The notes below the pieces were generated by a model, which worked only from the letters and a program-made list of their open reading frames with translations, made no database searches and was not told where the DNA came from. Shown here piece by piece: positions 1-8,201 of a stretch of 64,000 bases of DNA. Source of the DNA: Pseudochelatococcus sp047501465 (GTDB lineage: Bacteria > Pseudomonadota > Alphaproteobacteria > Rhizobiales > Beijerinckiaceae); assembly GCF_047501465.1 (NCBI RefSeq), contig NZ_JAZDRL010000002.1, positions 62,001 through 126,000 of the forward strand, in the 5' to 3' direction. Positions within the stretch are counted from its first letter, which is position 1, and every line of letters begins with the position of its first letter. The translations under genes were made by a program, and so were the position numbers.

Positions 1-408
1 GATTATGGACGTGCAGTCGATCTACTCACAAAAGCGGCAATCCGGGAAATGGTAGTGCCATCTTTATTGCCAGTACTATCACCAATCGTGTGCTTCGGTG
101 TCGTGCTGTTGGTCGCGAACCGTAGCGATGCCTTTGCTGCAGTAGGCGCCATGCTGCTTGGTGTGATTGTCACGGGCCTGTTCGTTGCAATCTCAATGAC
201 CTCTGGTGGCGGGGCATGGGATAATGCGAAGAAATTTATTGAGGAGGGCCACTACGGTGGCAAGGGCTCTGAAGCGCATAAAGCCGCTGTGACAGGCGAT
301 ACAGTAGGCGACCCCTACAAAGACACAGCCGGCCCAGCTATCAACCCTATGATAAAGATCACCAATATCGTCGCATTGCTCTTGCTGGCGATTCTGGCCC
401 ACGGGTAA
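1..408 (+). CDS. hppA: Membrane-bound proton-translocating pyrophosphatase, C-terminal end (partial)
   Basis: The reading frame is open from base 1, so only the last 135 residues are present. They carry the highly conserved C-terminal signature of H+-translocating inorganic pyrophosphatases: GGAWDNAKKFIE, then HYGGKGSEAHKAAVTGDTVG, then DPYKDTAGPAINPMIKI, followed by a last hydrophobic helix. The enzyme couples pyrophosphate hydrolysis to proton export across the inner membrane. The Asp/Lys-rich segment belongs to the cytosolic substrate site. It is a host gene, just upstream of the tRNA used as the phage attachment site. Identity is secure; the N-terminal part lies outside the window. Confidence 0.95.
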   Translation, partial: DYGRAVDLLTKAAIREMVVPSLLPVLSPIVCFGVVLLVANRSDAFAAVGAMLLGVIVTGLFVAISMTSGGGAWDNAKKFIEEGHYGGKGSEAHKAAVTGDTVGDPYKDTAGPAINPMIKITNIVALLLLAILAHG

Positions 409-425
409 ACGCAAACCAAATATGG

Positions 426-462
426 TATTGTGCGCAGAGTTACACACAGGCTGCGCACAATA
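426..462. terminator. Perfect 12-bp inverted repeat after hppA
   Basis: TATTGTGCGCAG (426-437) is exactly complementary to CTGCGCACAATA (451-462), with a 13-base loop, 18 bases after the hppA stop. There is no U-tract after the stem, so it is either a processing or 3'-end stabilising hairpin or an atypical terminator. The rest of 409-633 shows no gene; a second small hairpin (AAACGG-tttt-CCGTTT) sits just before the tRNA. Confidence 0.45.
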
Positions 463-633
463 TCCACAGGGGCAGGGAGCGAATAATGCTGATTTACCCT
501 CAAAACCCCAGAAAATAAAAAAAATGCAAGCATGGAGCTAGACAGGCCAATATGGGTTTGCTAATCAGCACTCACACAAGACGCGGCCCGGTTGGGCTAG
601 CACGAAGAAACGGTTTTCCGTTTTGATGTCGAT

Positions 634-717
<84 letters not shown>

Positions 718-767
718 TTGTGTAATATCAACCGGTTAGGCCGGTAAGTGAAGGCGAGTTTGATCTT

Positions 768-800
768 CATTCCGACACCGTAAAATGGTTTATTCCGACA
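768..800. other. Two ATTCCGAC repeats, candidate integrase arm sites (left)
   Basis: ATTCCGAC occurs at 769-776 and 792-799, just inside attL and overlapping the 3' end of the integrase gene. The same octamer occurs twice near attR (50981-50988 direct, 51036-51043 inverted), and once in the decayed copy at 51178. Repeated short motifs at set distances from the core are what arm-type integrase sites look like; this role is inferred. Confidence 0.4.
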
Positions 801-2040
801 AACTTCCATTTTTTGCTCTTCCTGCGCGACGTTTTATGGCTCCCGCTGCTACCTTTTTCATCGTCCTTTTCGAGTATCTTGGCAGGACTGCAAGCGTCTT
901 GTGACGCGTAACAGCCCGGATTTCTTCTTCAGTTAAATCAGAATCGCTGGCCTCGGTTATGCCGCCATGCCTGAATGAGGTGAAGGACAATTCAGACCGA
1001 AGTTGTGCGGCAAGGATTATCTTCTTCACTGAATGCCGAACAAAATCGAGACCTCCACGCTCTGTAATCCACGGTAACCGGATTTTCCTGTTTCGGTCTG
1101 GCCAGTCACGCACAATCATCAGACCGCTGACACGCTCTGCCTTTATCCTGTCCAGGCGGTGCATCAGCTCCGGAAATAATGCCGCGCCTGTTTCGTCATA
1201 GAGGGGGATCCATGCCTCTTCACCGGTTTTGGGATGAACAACACGAACTGTATTCGGTCTTTCCTTTGGACGGTAATGTGCTGCCTCAAACGAGCCAAAA
1301 ATATGCTCGCCACGTTGAGCCCATTCCCATGTGATCAAAGCGGCAGTGCCCAGGGAAGGAAAACCATCCTTGTCAGCCTGAGAGACAAACTTCATCAGCT
1401 CTTCGTAAGTAGCAGTTGGTGTTTCTTTCCTTGCTGTTGATTTGATTCCCATCTTTGTGAACGGGTTGGCATCAGGAACAATTGTGGAATGCAATCGATG
1501 GGCCACCTTCCATGCCCTTCTGCATGATCTCATGGCTGCAGCTGCATATGCGGGTCTCTCCCGGATTGTCCCATCATCCAGCTGAACGGTTTTGAGAGCC
1601 TCGTACATTCTGTCAGCGACACCCGGATCAATAGAGGTGACTGGCAGACGACCGAAGGTCGTGCCGTTTTTCAGGATATATTTGCTGACAAGGGCAAGGC
1701 CCTGATCGTAAGTCCTTTGTGTAGCGGGATCAATATCGCGGTATTGTCTGCTGGACTTGAATTCAGTTACCAGCCAATCAAAGGTGCCCTTTGGTGGAAT
1801 GGCGCTTGGGACAAGATCTGAGGCGCCTGCAGTTCGCCAGCTGTCGAAAGCCTTAAGCAGAATTGTTTCAACGCGTTCTACGGCAGCCCTGTAATCCGTT
1901 CCTAACGCCTCTGCATGAACAGGACAGCCGTTTATGCGGGCCCGTGTTGGAGGTTCAAAGTAGTAACCCCATGCATTGGATTTCCGGTTCCATCGTCTGC
2001 GTGTATAGCTGGGTAGGGGTAAAACCGTTTTAGGTGGCAT
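790..2040 (-). CDS. int: Phage tyrosine integrase
   Basis: A 416-residue site-specific recombinase. The N-terminal part (about 80-185) resembles the SAM-like core-binding domain; the C-terminal part is the catalytic domain with Arg243 (WAQRGEHIF), Arg357 (SFTSFRHGG), His380 (VTRHKT) and the nucleophile Tyr389 (LPRYSKR). The usual first His of the HxxR motif is replaced by Thr or Ser, a tolerated change. It reads toward attL 72 bases away and cuts at the tRNA-Lys core. It abuts the 94-residue gene upstream (shared base 2040), so both are probably one transcript from the leftward early promoter. Two decayed relatives lie right of attR. Confidence 0.93.
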   Translation of the reverse strand: MPPKTVLPLPSYTRRRWNRKSNAWGYYFEPPTRARINGCPVHAEALGTDYRAAVERVETILLKAFDSWRTAGASDLVPSAIPPKGTFDWLVTEFKSSRQYRDIDPATQRTYDQGLALVSKYILKNGTTFGRLPVTSIDPGVADRMYEALKTVQLDDGTIRERPAYAAAAMRSCRRAWKVAHRLHSTIVPDANPFTKMGIKSTARKETPTATYEELMKFVSQADKDGFPSLGTAALITWEWAQRGEHIFGSFEAAHYRPKERPNTVRVVHPKTGEEAWIPLYDETGAALFPELMHRLDRIKAERVSGLMIVRDWPDRNRKIRLPWITERGGLDFVRHSVKKIILAAQLRSELSFTSFRHGGITEASDSDLTEEEIRAVTRHKTLAVLPRYSKRTMKKVAAGAIKRRAGRAKNGSLSE

Positions 2041-2324
2041 TATATTAGCGCTTTCACATCAAGATGATGTAATTCATTGTCATTAATGACCTCATGCCTT
2101 CTGGAGATATACCTCCGGCATATTTCATAAGCCCATACAGGTTCTCTCTTTTTTCCGATGAGACGTAATCCTGTGGGTGGTGGTACATCGCCTGAAGTGA
2201 CGCCTTTGGCAAGTTGTCTGGTGTTTTCATAACCCATTGCAGCAGCAGCCATATCGGCAGGCAGTATCAGGGGCCATGAGCCGTTGGGAGGGAATCTGGC
2301 CGGCTTTGCCGAGATACAGGTCAT
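2040..2324 (-). CDS. Small basic protein, probable excisionase / recombination directionality factor
   Basis: A 94-residue protein whose stop overlaps the integrase start by one base. The segment from residue 20 (PADMAAAAMGYENTRQLAK) followed by PVWAYEICRRYISRR resembles the winged-helix layout of AlpA/Xis proteins: a short helix-turn-helix, a wing and a basic C-terminal helix. Position directly upstream of int fits a directionality factor. No diagnostic motif proves it; it could be another small DNA-binding protein. Start ATG at 2324 is preceded by ACGGAA. Confidence 0.55.
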   Translation of the reverse strand: MTCISAKPARFPPNGSWPLILPADMAAAAMGYENTRQLAKGVTSGDVPPPTGLRLIGKKREPVWAYEICRRYISRRHEVINDNELHHLDVKALI

Positions 2325-2391
2325 TGTTGTTTCCGTGGCTATTATTGCGAGGCAAGTTTTTTGATTGTTGTCGTAGGCGTGAATGTTATTT

Positions 2392-2610
2392 CTATTTTGA
2401 TTTCTCTATCCAGGGCGCACCGTTATATGCGCTTGGGCAGTATTGCTTGAGACGGTTCAGCCATAGATCGGCAGCCTGGGGCCATGGAAGGGGTTTGATA
2501 CGTGGTCCGCGAATTGGTTCAGCCTGCTCGATGTGATCCCCCCATGATCGCGAGCAGGGGCGCATCAGGTCGCGTTTTTCAGTCGCCAGCATTCGAAGAT
2601 CCATAGTCAT
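2392..2610 (-). CDS. Hypothetical early phage protein
   Basis: About 72 residues if translation starts at ATG 2610 (GAAG just upstream); the frame stays open to a TTG at 2676. The protein is rich in Arg and Trp (RSWGDHIEQA, LPWPQAADLWLNRL) and has no family I recognise. Evidence that it is a real gene: a diverged copy of bases about 2490-2580 survives in the decayed prophage right of attR (about 51494-51580), still beside an integrase remnant. It overlaps the end of the HD-domain gene upstream. Confidence 0.55.
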   Translation of the reverse strand: MTMDLRMLATEKRDLMRPCSRSWGDHIEQAEPIRGPRIKPLPWPQAADLWLNRLKQYCPSAYNGAPWIEKSK

Positions 2611-3079
2611 GATCTTCATGCGAATTGCTGCTGAGGGGAGGCGGCAGGTTAGCAGCTTGCCATATGGCAAGATCAATCATGTCCCGGAGGGTGCTTATGA
2701 CATGACGGATGTTGTGATTTTCATTGCCAATACCATTCATGCAACCAAGGCGGGCTAATGCGGTGACTACAGGTGTGGGGATGTCGCCAATATAGGCTTC
2801 ATGTGCATCATGCAGCAAAAAGTATGCAGCCAGATCCGACCGCCTGGTTTCCTGATAGATGGCGTCGGCTCCAAGCGCACAATGCTGGGCAATGGAGTAG
2901 AAACTTTCAGTTGCGCCATTGAAACGCGCCTGACGGGCCAGCTGGGGCGCTATGTCATAAACGAAGTCAATCTGTTCAGCTATGGGGGATAAAAGGGAAA
3001 ACATCCTGCCTGAGGCTGTCTGTATACAGGCGCTATCATAGGATATTGCATCGTTATGGGCTTTATGCCGGCAGCTCAT
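2579..3079 (-). CDS. HD-domain metal-dependent phosphohydrolase (YfbR-like)
   Basis: 166 residues with the HD-fold signature: SIAQHCALGADAI provides the first His, FLLHDAHEAYIGDIPTPV gives the HD pair and the following acidic residues. Phage proteins of this form are related to YfbR-type 5'-nucleotidases and probably act on nucleotides or nucleoside monophosphates during infection; the substrate is unknown. The ATG at 3079 is chosen because GGAGGG lies directly upstream; a TTG at 3106 is in frame but has no ribosome site. Confidence 0.8.
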   Translation of the reverse strand: MSCRHKAHNDAISYDSACIQTASGRMFSLLSPIAEQIDFVYDIAPQLARQARFNGATESFYSIAQHCALGADAIYQETRRSDLAAYFLLHDAHEAYIGDIPTPVVTALARLGCMNGIGNENHNIRHVISTLRDMIDLAIWQAANLPPPLSSNSHEDHDYGSSNAGD

Positions 3080-3096
3080 GCCACCCTCCGTGATAT

Positions 3097-3186
3097 TTAC
3101 GTGCAAATGAGCGAGAAGACGCCGACAGCCGTTATGACGATGGTGACGGCAGCAAGATCAATCAGATCCCGTACGCAGCCACTCAT
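3097..3186 (-). CDS. Possible 29-residue membrane peptide
   Basis: A short frame between two early genes encodes 29 residues with one hydrophobic helix (LAAVTIVITAVGVFSLI) after a short charged N-terminus. It fills the space between the 82-residue gene and the HD gene without overlapping either. Small membrane peptides are common in phage early regions, but the ribosome site is weak and there is no homology evidence here. Confidence 0.3.
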   Translation of the reverse strand: MSGCVRDLIDLAAVTIVITAVGVFSLICT

Positions 3187-3276
3187 AGGTGCATCTCGAT
3201 AAATGCTGTTGCGATTTCACGCGATAGACTCGCGGGGTGTGTAGAGCCTTCTGGCCATTGATAATTTGAAGGCGTT

Positions 3277-3525
3277 TCAGCAGAGGGCATTTATCAATTC
3301 CTCCTGACTGGCGCGCAGCATCGCGTATTCGCGTGCATCCTCGATATGCTCAATGATTTCAGCGCTGGTAAATCCGGCATTGATGAGGTCTTCAGCGGTG
3401 CAGGAACCATTGCAGGCTGCCGTCTCCCGCAGTGTGTCGCCCATCCTGGTGATAGTTGCCATAACAAATTCGATGCAGTTTTCTGCTGACGGGTCGCACG
3501 ATTCAGGTTGGTGCATGCTTTCCAT
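3277..3525 (-). CDS. Hypothetical early phage protein
   Basis: An 82-residue acidic protein, mostly helical by composition (TAEDLINAGFTSAEIIEHIEDA), with two Cys in the first half and one more at the C-terminus. No family recognised. It is the first gene of the leftward transcript: the two repressor-like operators at 3571-3609 lie directly upstream. Two starts are possible (3525 and 3516); the first follows AGGGG closely. Confidence 0.5.
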   Translation of the reverse strand: MESMHQPESCDPSAENCIEFVMATITRMGDTLRETAACNGSCTAEDLINAGFTSAEIIEHIEDAREYAMLRASQEELINALC

Positions 3526-3560
3526 CCCCTGTTGTTGTCTTGATGCACGTTGATGTAAGC

Positions 3561-3609
3561 AGGTTACCGCGGTAAAATTACCCCGTCAATTAAAAACGGT
3601 AATTTTACC
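3561..3609. promoter_or_regulatory. Leftward early promoter with two operators
   Basis: Two palindromes of the form GGTAAWWWTACC lie at 3571-3582 and 3598-3609. The same motif occurs three times in front of the repressor gene (8837-8906), so these are probable repressor operators. On the minus strand a -35 like TTGACG (3584-3589) and a weak -10 like TAACCT (3561-3566), 17 bases apart, bracket the first operator, which would place a repressed leftward promoter here. The rest of 3610-3737 carries the leader of the methylase gene. Confidence 0.6.
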
Positions 3610-3737
3610 TATATAAATTGATGCGTCATTTTTCTTTGGGTAATGTCTTTCCATCGGTTGTTTTTGTTCGCATTGCGTTCTATGGATGCGCTAATGTCAA
3701 AATGTCAGAAATATTCCCCTGTATCGTGAGGTGATTC

Positions 3738-4979
3738 ATGACCGATTTTTCTCATCTCAGGCAAAAGACCGGATTGACGATTCCGGAGATTGCAAAGGTT
3801 CTGGGGTATACTGATCGTCAGGTCTACAGATGGGAGTCAGGGGAGAATATGCCACGCAAGGTTGTTCTCAACGCTCTCAGGGCAGCTATGGAAACACGCG
3901 GCAGCAAGACCCGCACAGGAGAGTATGGCTTTACCTTTATTGATCTTTTTGCCGGTATAGGCGGTCTTAGGCGAGGCTTTGACTCGATCGGAGGCAAATG
4001 CGTTTTTACCTGCGAATGGGACAAGTACAGCCAGGCAACATACAGGGCAAACTATCCGCATGATGACCATGAGATTTTTGCAGACATCAGGCAGCTAAAG
4101 GAAGAGGATGTTCCGGCGCATGATGTATTGCTTGCCGGGTTTCCCTGTCAGCCATTTTCCATTGCAGGAGTCTCCAAGAAGAATGCGCTTAACCGTCCGC
4201 ATGGCTTTTCATGTGAGACACAGGGAACATTATTTTTTGATATAAAGCGTATCCTTGCATACCATCGTCCAAAGGCCTTTCTTCTGGAGAATGTGAAGAA
4301 CCTTGTCAGCCACGACAAGGGAAGGACCTTCCAGGTCATACGGGACGTGCTGGAGAATCAGCTGGGCTATCACGTCCAGTTCAGGGTGCTTGATGCACGC
4401 TCCTGGCTGCCCCAGCATCGTGAGCGTATATTCATTGTTGGTTTTCGCGATGATTGTGGTTTCAGGTTTGCTGATCTTGAGGTCCCGGAACCATTGAAGG
4501 GGCCCGCCCTGAAAACGATACTGCATCCGGAAAACGGCGATGAGATTCCTGAAAAACCATACACTGATGGCAATATCGGCCGCGTTTCAGACAAGTATAC
4601 CTTGTCGGACAAGTTATGGAATTATCTTCAGGGATATGCCGAGAAGCATCGCGCAAAAGGCAATGGTTTCGGTTTTGGGCTGTTCGGCCCTGAGGGAGTC
4701 GCGAGAACCCTCTCTGCCCGTTACTACAAGGATGGGTCTGAAATACTGATCCGTCAGGAAGGCAAGCCTCCACGCCGGCTTACTCCTCGCGAGTGTGCAC
4801 GGCTGATGGGCTTTGATGGGCCGGGGAAGAGTGAGTTCGTTATTCCGGTTTCGGATACGCAGGCCTATCGACAGTTCGGGAATGCGGTTGCGGTACCTGC
4901 TGTTGAGGCAATTGCCAGACTGATGAGGCCATACATTCTCGCAGCTGCGGAAGAAGAAGCAAGAAAGCAGGCTGGATGA
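3738..4979 (+). CDS. dcm: DNA cytosine-5 methyltransferase with N-terminal HTH (Dcm/M.EcoRII type)
   Basis: 413 residues. Residues about 8-52 form an XRE-like helix-turn-helix (IPEIAKVLGYTDRQVYRWE); the methylase follows with motif I DLFAGIGG (69-76), motif IV GFPCQPFS with catalytic Cys137, motif VI ENV (184-186), motif VIII QHRERIFIVGF, then the target-recognition region and motif X QFGNAVAVP. It transfers a methyl group from S-adenosylmethionine to cytosine C5. The neighbouring EcoRII-type endonuclease and Vsr point to CCWGG as the site (inference). The HTH head may repress its own promoter, as known for M.EcoRII and M.SsoII relatives. Start is supported by GAGGTGA upstream. Confidence 0.93.
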   Translation: MTDFSHLRQKTGLTIPEIAKVLGYTDRQVYRWESGENMPRKVVLNALRAAMETRGSKTRTGEYGFTFIDLFAGIGGLRRGFDSIGGKCVFTCEWDKYSQATYRANYPHDDHEIFADIRQLKEEDVPAHDVLLAGFPCQPFSIAGVSKKNALNRPHGFSCETQGTLFFDIKRILAYHRPKAFLLENVKNLVSHDKGRTFQVIRDVLENQLGYHVQFRVLDARSWLPQHRERIFIVGFRDDCGFRFADLEVPEPLKGPALKTILHPENGDEIPEKPYTDGNIGRVSDKYTLSDKLWNYLQGYAEKHRAKGNGFGFGLFGPEGVARTLSARYYKDGSEILIRQEGKPPRRLTPRECARLMGFDGPGKSEFVIPVSDTQAYRQFGNAVAVPAVEAIARLMRPYILAAAEEEARKQAG

Positions 4980-5443
4980 TTGATGTCGTCAGCCCTGAAG
5001 TCCGAAGCAGGATGATGTCCGGTATCAAGGGCAAGAATACCCGGCCTGAAGTGCTGATACGAAAGCTCCTGTTCAGTCGTGGCTGGCGATACAGGCTGCA
5101 TTACAAGGGACTTCCGGGAAAGCCGGATCTTGTTTTTCCGAGGCTGAAAGCTGCTGTTTTTATCAACGGCTGCTTCTGGCACGTGCATCATTGTCATCTT
5201 TTCAGGATGCCATCCTCAAGAGTCGAGTTCTGGTCCGGGAAACTGGAGAGGAACAGGTTACGGGATGCTGAGGTAAGGGATATGCTTGCGGAGCTGGGCT
5301 GGCGTCATCTGACAATATGGGAATGCGCGCTCAAGGGAAAGATGCGTCTTCCGATTGAGGAGATTGCGGACAGGACATCAGAATGGCTCCTGCAGGGAGT
5401 GGGGTCGGCAGAAATCGAGGGTATGAACAGTGGCACTGGCTGA
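4976..5443 (+). CDS. vsr: Very short patch repair endonuclease (Vsr)
   Basis: 155 residues matching the whole Vsr family: N-terminal SRMMSGIKGKNTRPE, active-site GKPDLVFP with the metal-binding Asp, then INGCFWHVHHCHLF with the Cys/His zinc ligands, and HLTIWECALKG near the end. It nicks 5' of the T in T:G mismatches that arise when methylated cytosine in the Dcm site deaminates, so it counters the mutagenic effect of the neighbouring methylase. Its ATG overlaps the dcm stop (ATGA), implying translational coupling. Confidence 0.95.
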   Translation: MIDVVSPEVRSRMMSGIKGKNTRPEVLIRKLLFSRGWRYRLHYKGLPGKPDLVFPRLKAAVFINGCFWHVHHCHLFRMPSSRVEFWSGKLERNRLRDAEVRDMLAELGWRHLTIWECALKGKMRLPIEEIADRTSEWLLQGVGSAEIEGMNSGTG

Positions 5444-6671
5444 CGTAAATGACTGGATTGATGAGTTTGCCCGCCCAGGGCTCATCTGGTACGCCAAGAG
5501 GCTTTCCGGTAATGATACCCTTGCCAACGGATCTCATCAGGCTGGCCCCTACATACCGAAAGAGCTTTTGTTTGAAGTGCTTCCCAGCCTCAACAGATCT
5601 GATCTCGAGAACCCGGATGTCCGGTTTGAGCTTCGGGTGGATTCGCATCCGGATGTCCGGATGGTTCGTGCGGTCTGGTACAATAACAAATTCAGGGGTG
5701 GCACGCGGAATGAGGCGCGTCTGACTAATTTTGGTGGAGGTCAGTCCGCACTTCTGGCGCCTGACAGTACCGGTGCTCTTGCCGTTTTTGCATTTCGTCC
5801 GGAAGCTGGAGGCGATCCTGCTTTCTGCCGTGTCTGGATCTGTGGAGGCGATGGTACTGAAGCGGACCTGATGGAGGAGCGCCTTGGTCCGGTTGAGCCG
5901 AAAACACCCGTTATCTGGAGGCCGGGTATTACGGCTCCTCAGGCAGAGATATTTGAGCAGCCTGTTTCCCGCTCATCCTGCTGGCTTGATGAGGATGAGA
6001 TACCTCCTGCGTGGCTGACAAGTTTCCCGACTGGCATGCAGATTATCGAGAAGACCATCCTGTTAAGCCCGTCCAGAGGGATTAACGTCGATGATCGTCT
6101 GGTGCGCCGCAGGAAATGTGAATTCGAGATATTCAGGAGCATCGAGCAGGCTGTATGGATGCCAAAAATTACGGATGGTTTCCGTAATATCGACGGCTTT
6201 CTGGGGTTGGCAAATACGATTCTGCAGAGCAGGAAATCAAGGGCAGGAAAGTCTCTCGAGTATCATGTCAGTGCCATACTTGGAGAGGAGGGATTTATTG
6301 CTGATGAGCATTTCTCGCATAACCCCGTAATAGAGATGACCAAACGTCCCGACTTCCTTTTTCCTTCGGTACAGAAATACAACGATTCCGGTTTTCCTTC
6401 GGAAAAGCTGCGGATGCTTGCAGCCAAGACAACATGCAAGGATCGCTGGCGGCAAATACTGAATGAAGCGGACCGCATTCCTGTCAAGCATCTTCTGACG
6501 CTTCAGGAAGGGGTATCACAAGGGCAGTTTAACGAAATGACAGACGCAGGTATTCGCCTTGTTGTTCCTGCAGGATTGCATGGTTCCTACCCGGAAACGG
6601 TACAGCCTCACCTGATGACATTAGGGCAGTTTATTGGAGATGTGCAGAATATTTGGAACTGTTCTAGTTAA
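5430..6671 (+). CDS. ecoRIIR: Type IIE restriction endonuclease, EcoRII family
   Basis: 413 residues, the usual length for EcoRII. The N-terminal part (about 1-180) corresponds to the EcoRII-N effector DNA-binding domain; the C-terminal part (about 265-405) is the EcoRII-C PD-(D/E)XK nuclease with Glu277 (SLEYHV), Asp308 (RPDFLFPS) and Lys333 (LAAKTTCKDRWRQ), at spacing like the EcoRII triad. Later conserved blocks are KHLLTLQEGVSQGQFNEM and RLVVPAG. It would cut DNA lacking Dcm-type methylation, probably at CCWGG. The start is GTG 5430, inside the end of vsr, with GAGGG upstream. The methylase-Vsr-nuclease order makes a complete cassette. Confidence 0.92.
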   Translation: MALADVNDWIDEFARPGLIWYAKRLSGNDTLANGSHQAGPYIPKELLFEVLPSLNRSDLENPDVRFELRVDSHPDVRMVRAVWYNNKFRGGTRNEARLTNFGGGQSALLAPDSTGALAVFAFRPEAGGDPAFCRVWICGGDGTEADLMEERLGPVEPKTPVIWRPGITAPQAEIFEQPVSRSSCWLDEDEIPPAWLTSFPTGMQIIEKTILLSPSRGINVDDRLVRRRKCEFEIFRSIEQAVWMPKITDGFRNIDGFLGLANTILQSRKSRAGKSLEYHVSAILGEEGFIADEHFSHNPVIEMTKRPDFLFPSVQKYNDSGFPSEKLRMLAAKTTCKDRWRQILNEADRIPVKHLLTLQEGVSQGQFNEMTDAGIRLVVPAGLHGSYPETVQPHLMTLGQFIGDVQNIWNCSS

Positions 6672-6673
6672 TT

Positions 6674-6724
6674 GAAGAGCGTTCCGAAAACTATATGCAT
6701 CATATAATTATCTTTGCGCTCTTC
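6674..6724. promoter_or_regulatory. Inverted repeat and -10-like box between the EcoRII and DUF6602 genes
   Basis: GAAGAGCG (6674-6681) is complementary to CGCTCTTC (6717-6724), enclosing an AT-rich stretch with TATAAT at 6703-6708. It may be a weak terminator for the restriction cassette, a promoter for the next gene, or both. No good -35 is visible at normal distance. Confidence 0.35.
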
Positions 6725-6770
6725 CTTGATGATTTTATGCTTAATCGCAACTTTGTTAAAAGGAAACTCG

Positions 6771-8117
6771 ATGGCAACAAATCAGACTAAAAAGCGCAGG
6801 CTAACTGCACAAGAAAAACAGGCTAGGGCAGATTTCGCAGCTCGCGAAGAAAGCACGCGCAGATTTTTTGCAGATCACACAAAGCGAGCAATCAAATTAC
6901 GATCAAAAGATAAAGAATTCCACGGATTGGAGCGCGAGTTTATTATATACCAAGAGAAGATGTGGCGTGATTACGAAGCATCCAAAGATATCAAGCATCC
7001 TCGCGACGTTGGGACTGCGCGGGAGGTAATACTTAGAGATTTATTCATTAGTAATAAATTATTTCCTCGTCGATATGAGATTTCGAATGCAAGCGTGCGT
7101 GTTGCATCCAGTAGTGGGCACTTAAGTAATGAATTGGATATTTTGTTCTATGATTTTTTAAATTCAATAACCCTGATGCAGCGACAGGGAGGATACGAAG
7201 TGCTTCCTGTTGAAAGTTGCTATGGAGTAATTCAGGTTAAATCCAAGCTAACGAAAAAAGAACTAATTAATGGATTAGACAATATTGCCTCATTCAAGAG
7301 ATTAAGAAGAAACAACAACTCACACGGGATCATCGAACGTGGTGACATAGAAGTGCAGAAGAAAGGATTTGGAATTCTTTTTGCTTATGACACGGATCTT
7401 GATTGGTCGGAAATAGTTTTTGAACTTGAGGTTTATGCTAAAAATTGTCTCAGAACCAATCTATGCAATGCCGTATTCATTTTATCAAAAGGCTATTTCA
7501 TGTTTGGTGGAGAAAATCAAGCTGGCATATTTAATTCTCATCTCGAGAAGCATAAGGAAATAAAAATATTTGGTTTTCCCGATCGGCAAGGCCTGTGCTT
7601 GTATGCTTTATATGACATGATTTTCAATCTCTTAGCAGTTACACAGGTGTCGGAGGTGTTACCATCAAATTATTTCAGATTGCCTTTAACGGCGGGAGAG
7701 CATTCTTATGAATATTTGTTGGGAAGTTTTGCTGAATTTATTCATTGTAAGGAGCATGGGGACTTTGCCAGAAAATTTTCTTCAGAAAAGTTAGAGAAAG
7801 TCATAGATTGGTGCAAAAAAGCAGAGCCAATTAATTGGATCAAGGCAATTGACCTAGCTTATGGGGAGAGCGGGGATAATTTTGAAGCATATGAGAAGCA
7901 ACCGGGCAATGTAAGGATTTATAATCCGCATGCATTGCCGCTTAGTAAGATCTTGGTTGCGGATAATGAGATAACGCTAGGTGACGAAAAAATAAAAAGT
8001 AAGACTCTAGCTTATGATGATATATCTAGCTCAGGAATGCGAATTTTCATACCCTATTATTATCAGGTACTCGAAGAGCTACTTACTGGCTGTCCCAAAT
8101 GTAAAAATAAAGGATAA
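6771..8117 (+). CDS. DUF6602-type PD-(D/E)XK nuclease-like protein
   Basis: 448 residues from ATG 6771, chosen for AAAGGAAA upstream. After a charged helical N-terminus (1-75), the conserved block GTAREVILRDLF leads to ELDILFYD (121-128, Asp123), then LPVESCYGVIQVKSKL (145-160) with Gln155-x-Lys157. This order fits a PD-(D/E)XK nuclease core as described for DUF6602 proteins, with Gln in place of the usual Glu or Asp. The C-terminal half is not recognised and ends in a CPKCKNK tail. Base composition is clearly more AT-rich than the restriction genes before it, suggesting separate acquisition. It lies between a restriction cassette and the repressor, a usual place for phage-exclusion genes, but no activity can be assigned. 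Confidence 0.65.
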   Translation: MATNQTKKRRLTAQEKQARADFAAREESTRRFFADHTKRAIKLRSKDKEFHGLEREFIIYQEKMWRDYEASKDIKHPRDVGTAREVILRDLFISNKLFPRRYEISNASVRVASSSGHLSNELDILFYDFLNSITLMQRQGGYEVLPVESCYGVIQVKSKLTKKELINGLDNIASFKRLRRNNNSHGIIERGDIEVQKKGFGILFAYDTDLDWSEIVFELEVYAKNCLRTNLCNAVFILSKGYFMFGGENQAGIFNSHLEKHKEIKIFGFPDRQGLCLYALYDMIFNLLAVTQVSEVLPSNYFRLPLTAGEHSYEYLLGSFAEFIHCKEHGDFARKFSSEKLEKVIDWCKKAEPINWIKAIDLAYGESGDNFEAYEKQPGNVRIYNPHALPLSKILVADNEITLGDEKIKSKTLAYDDISSSGMRIFIPYYYQVLEELLTGCPKCKNKG

Positions 8118-8201
8118 TCTGGCCTCTTGCTTTAAGCCACACTGGTGCTTGTTCTACCCCTCAACTGTCTGTGAGGCTAATTACCCAAGGCGGCTCTTTA
8201 A

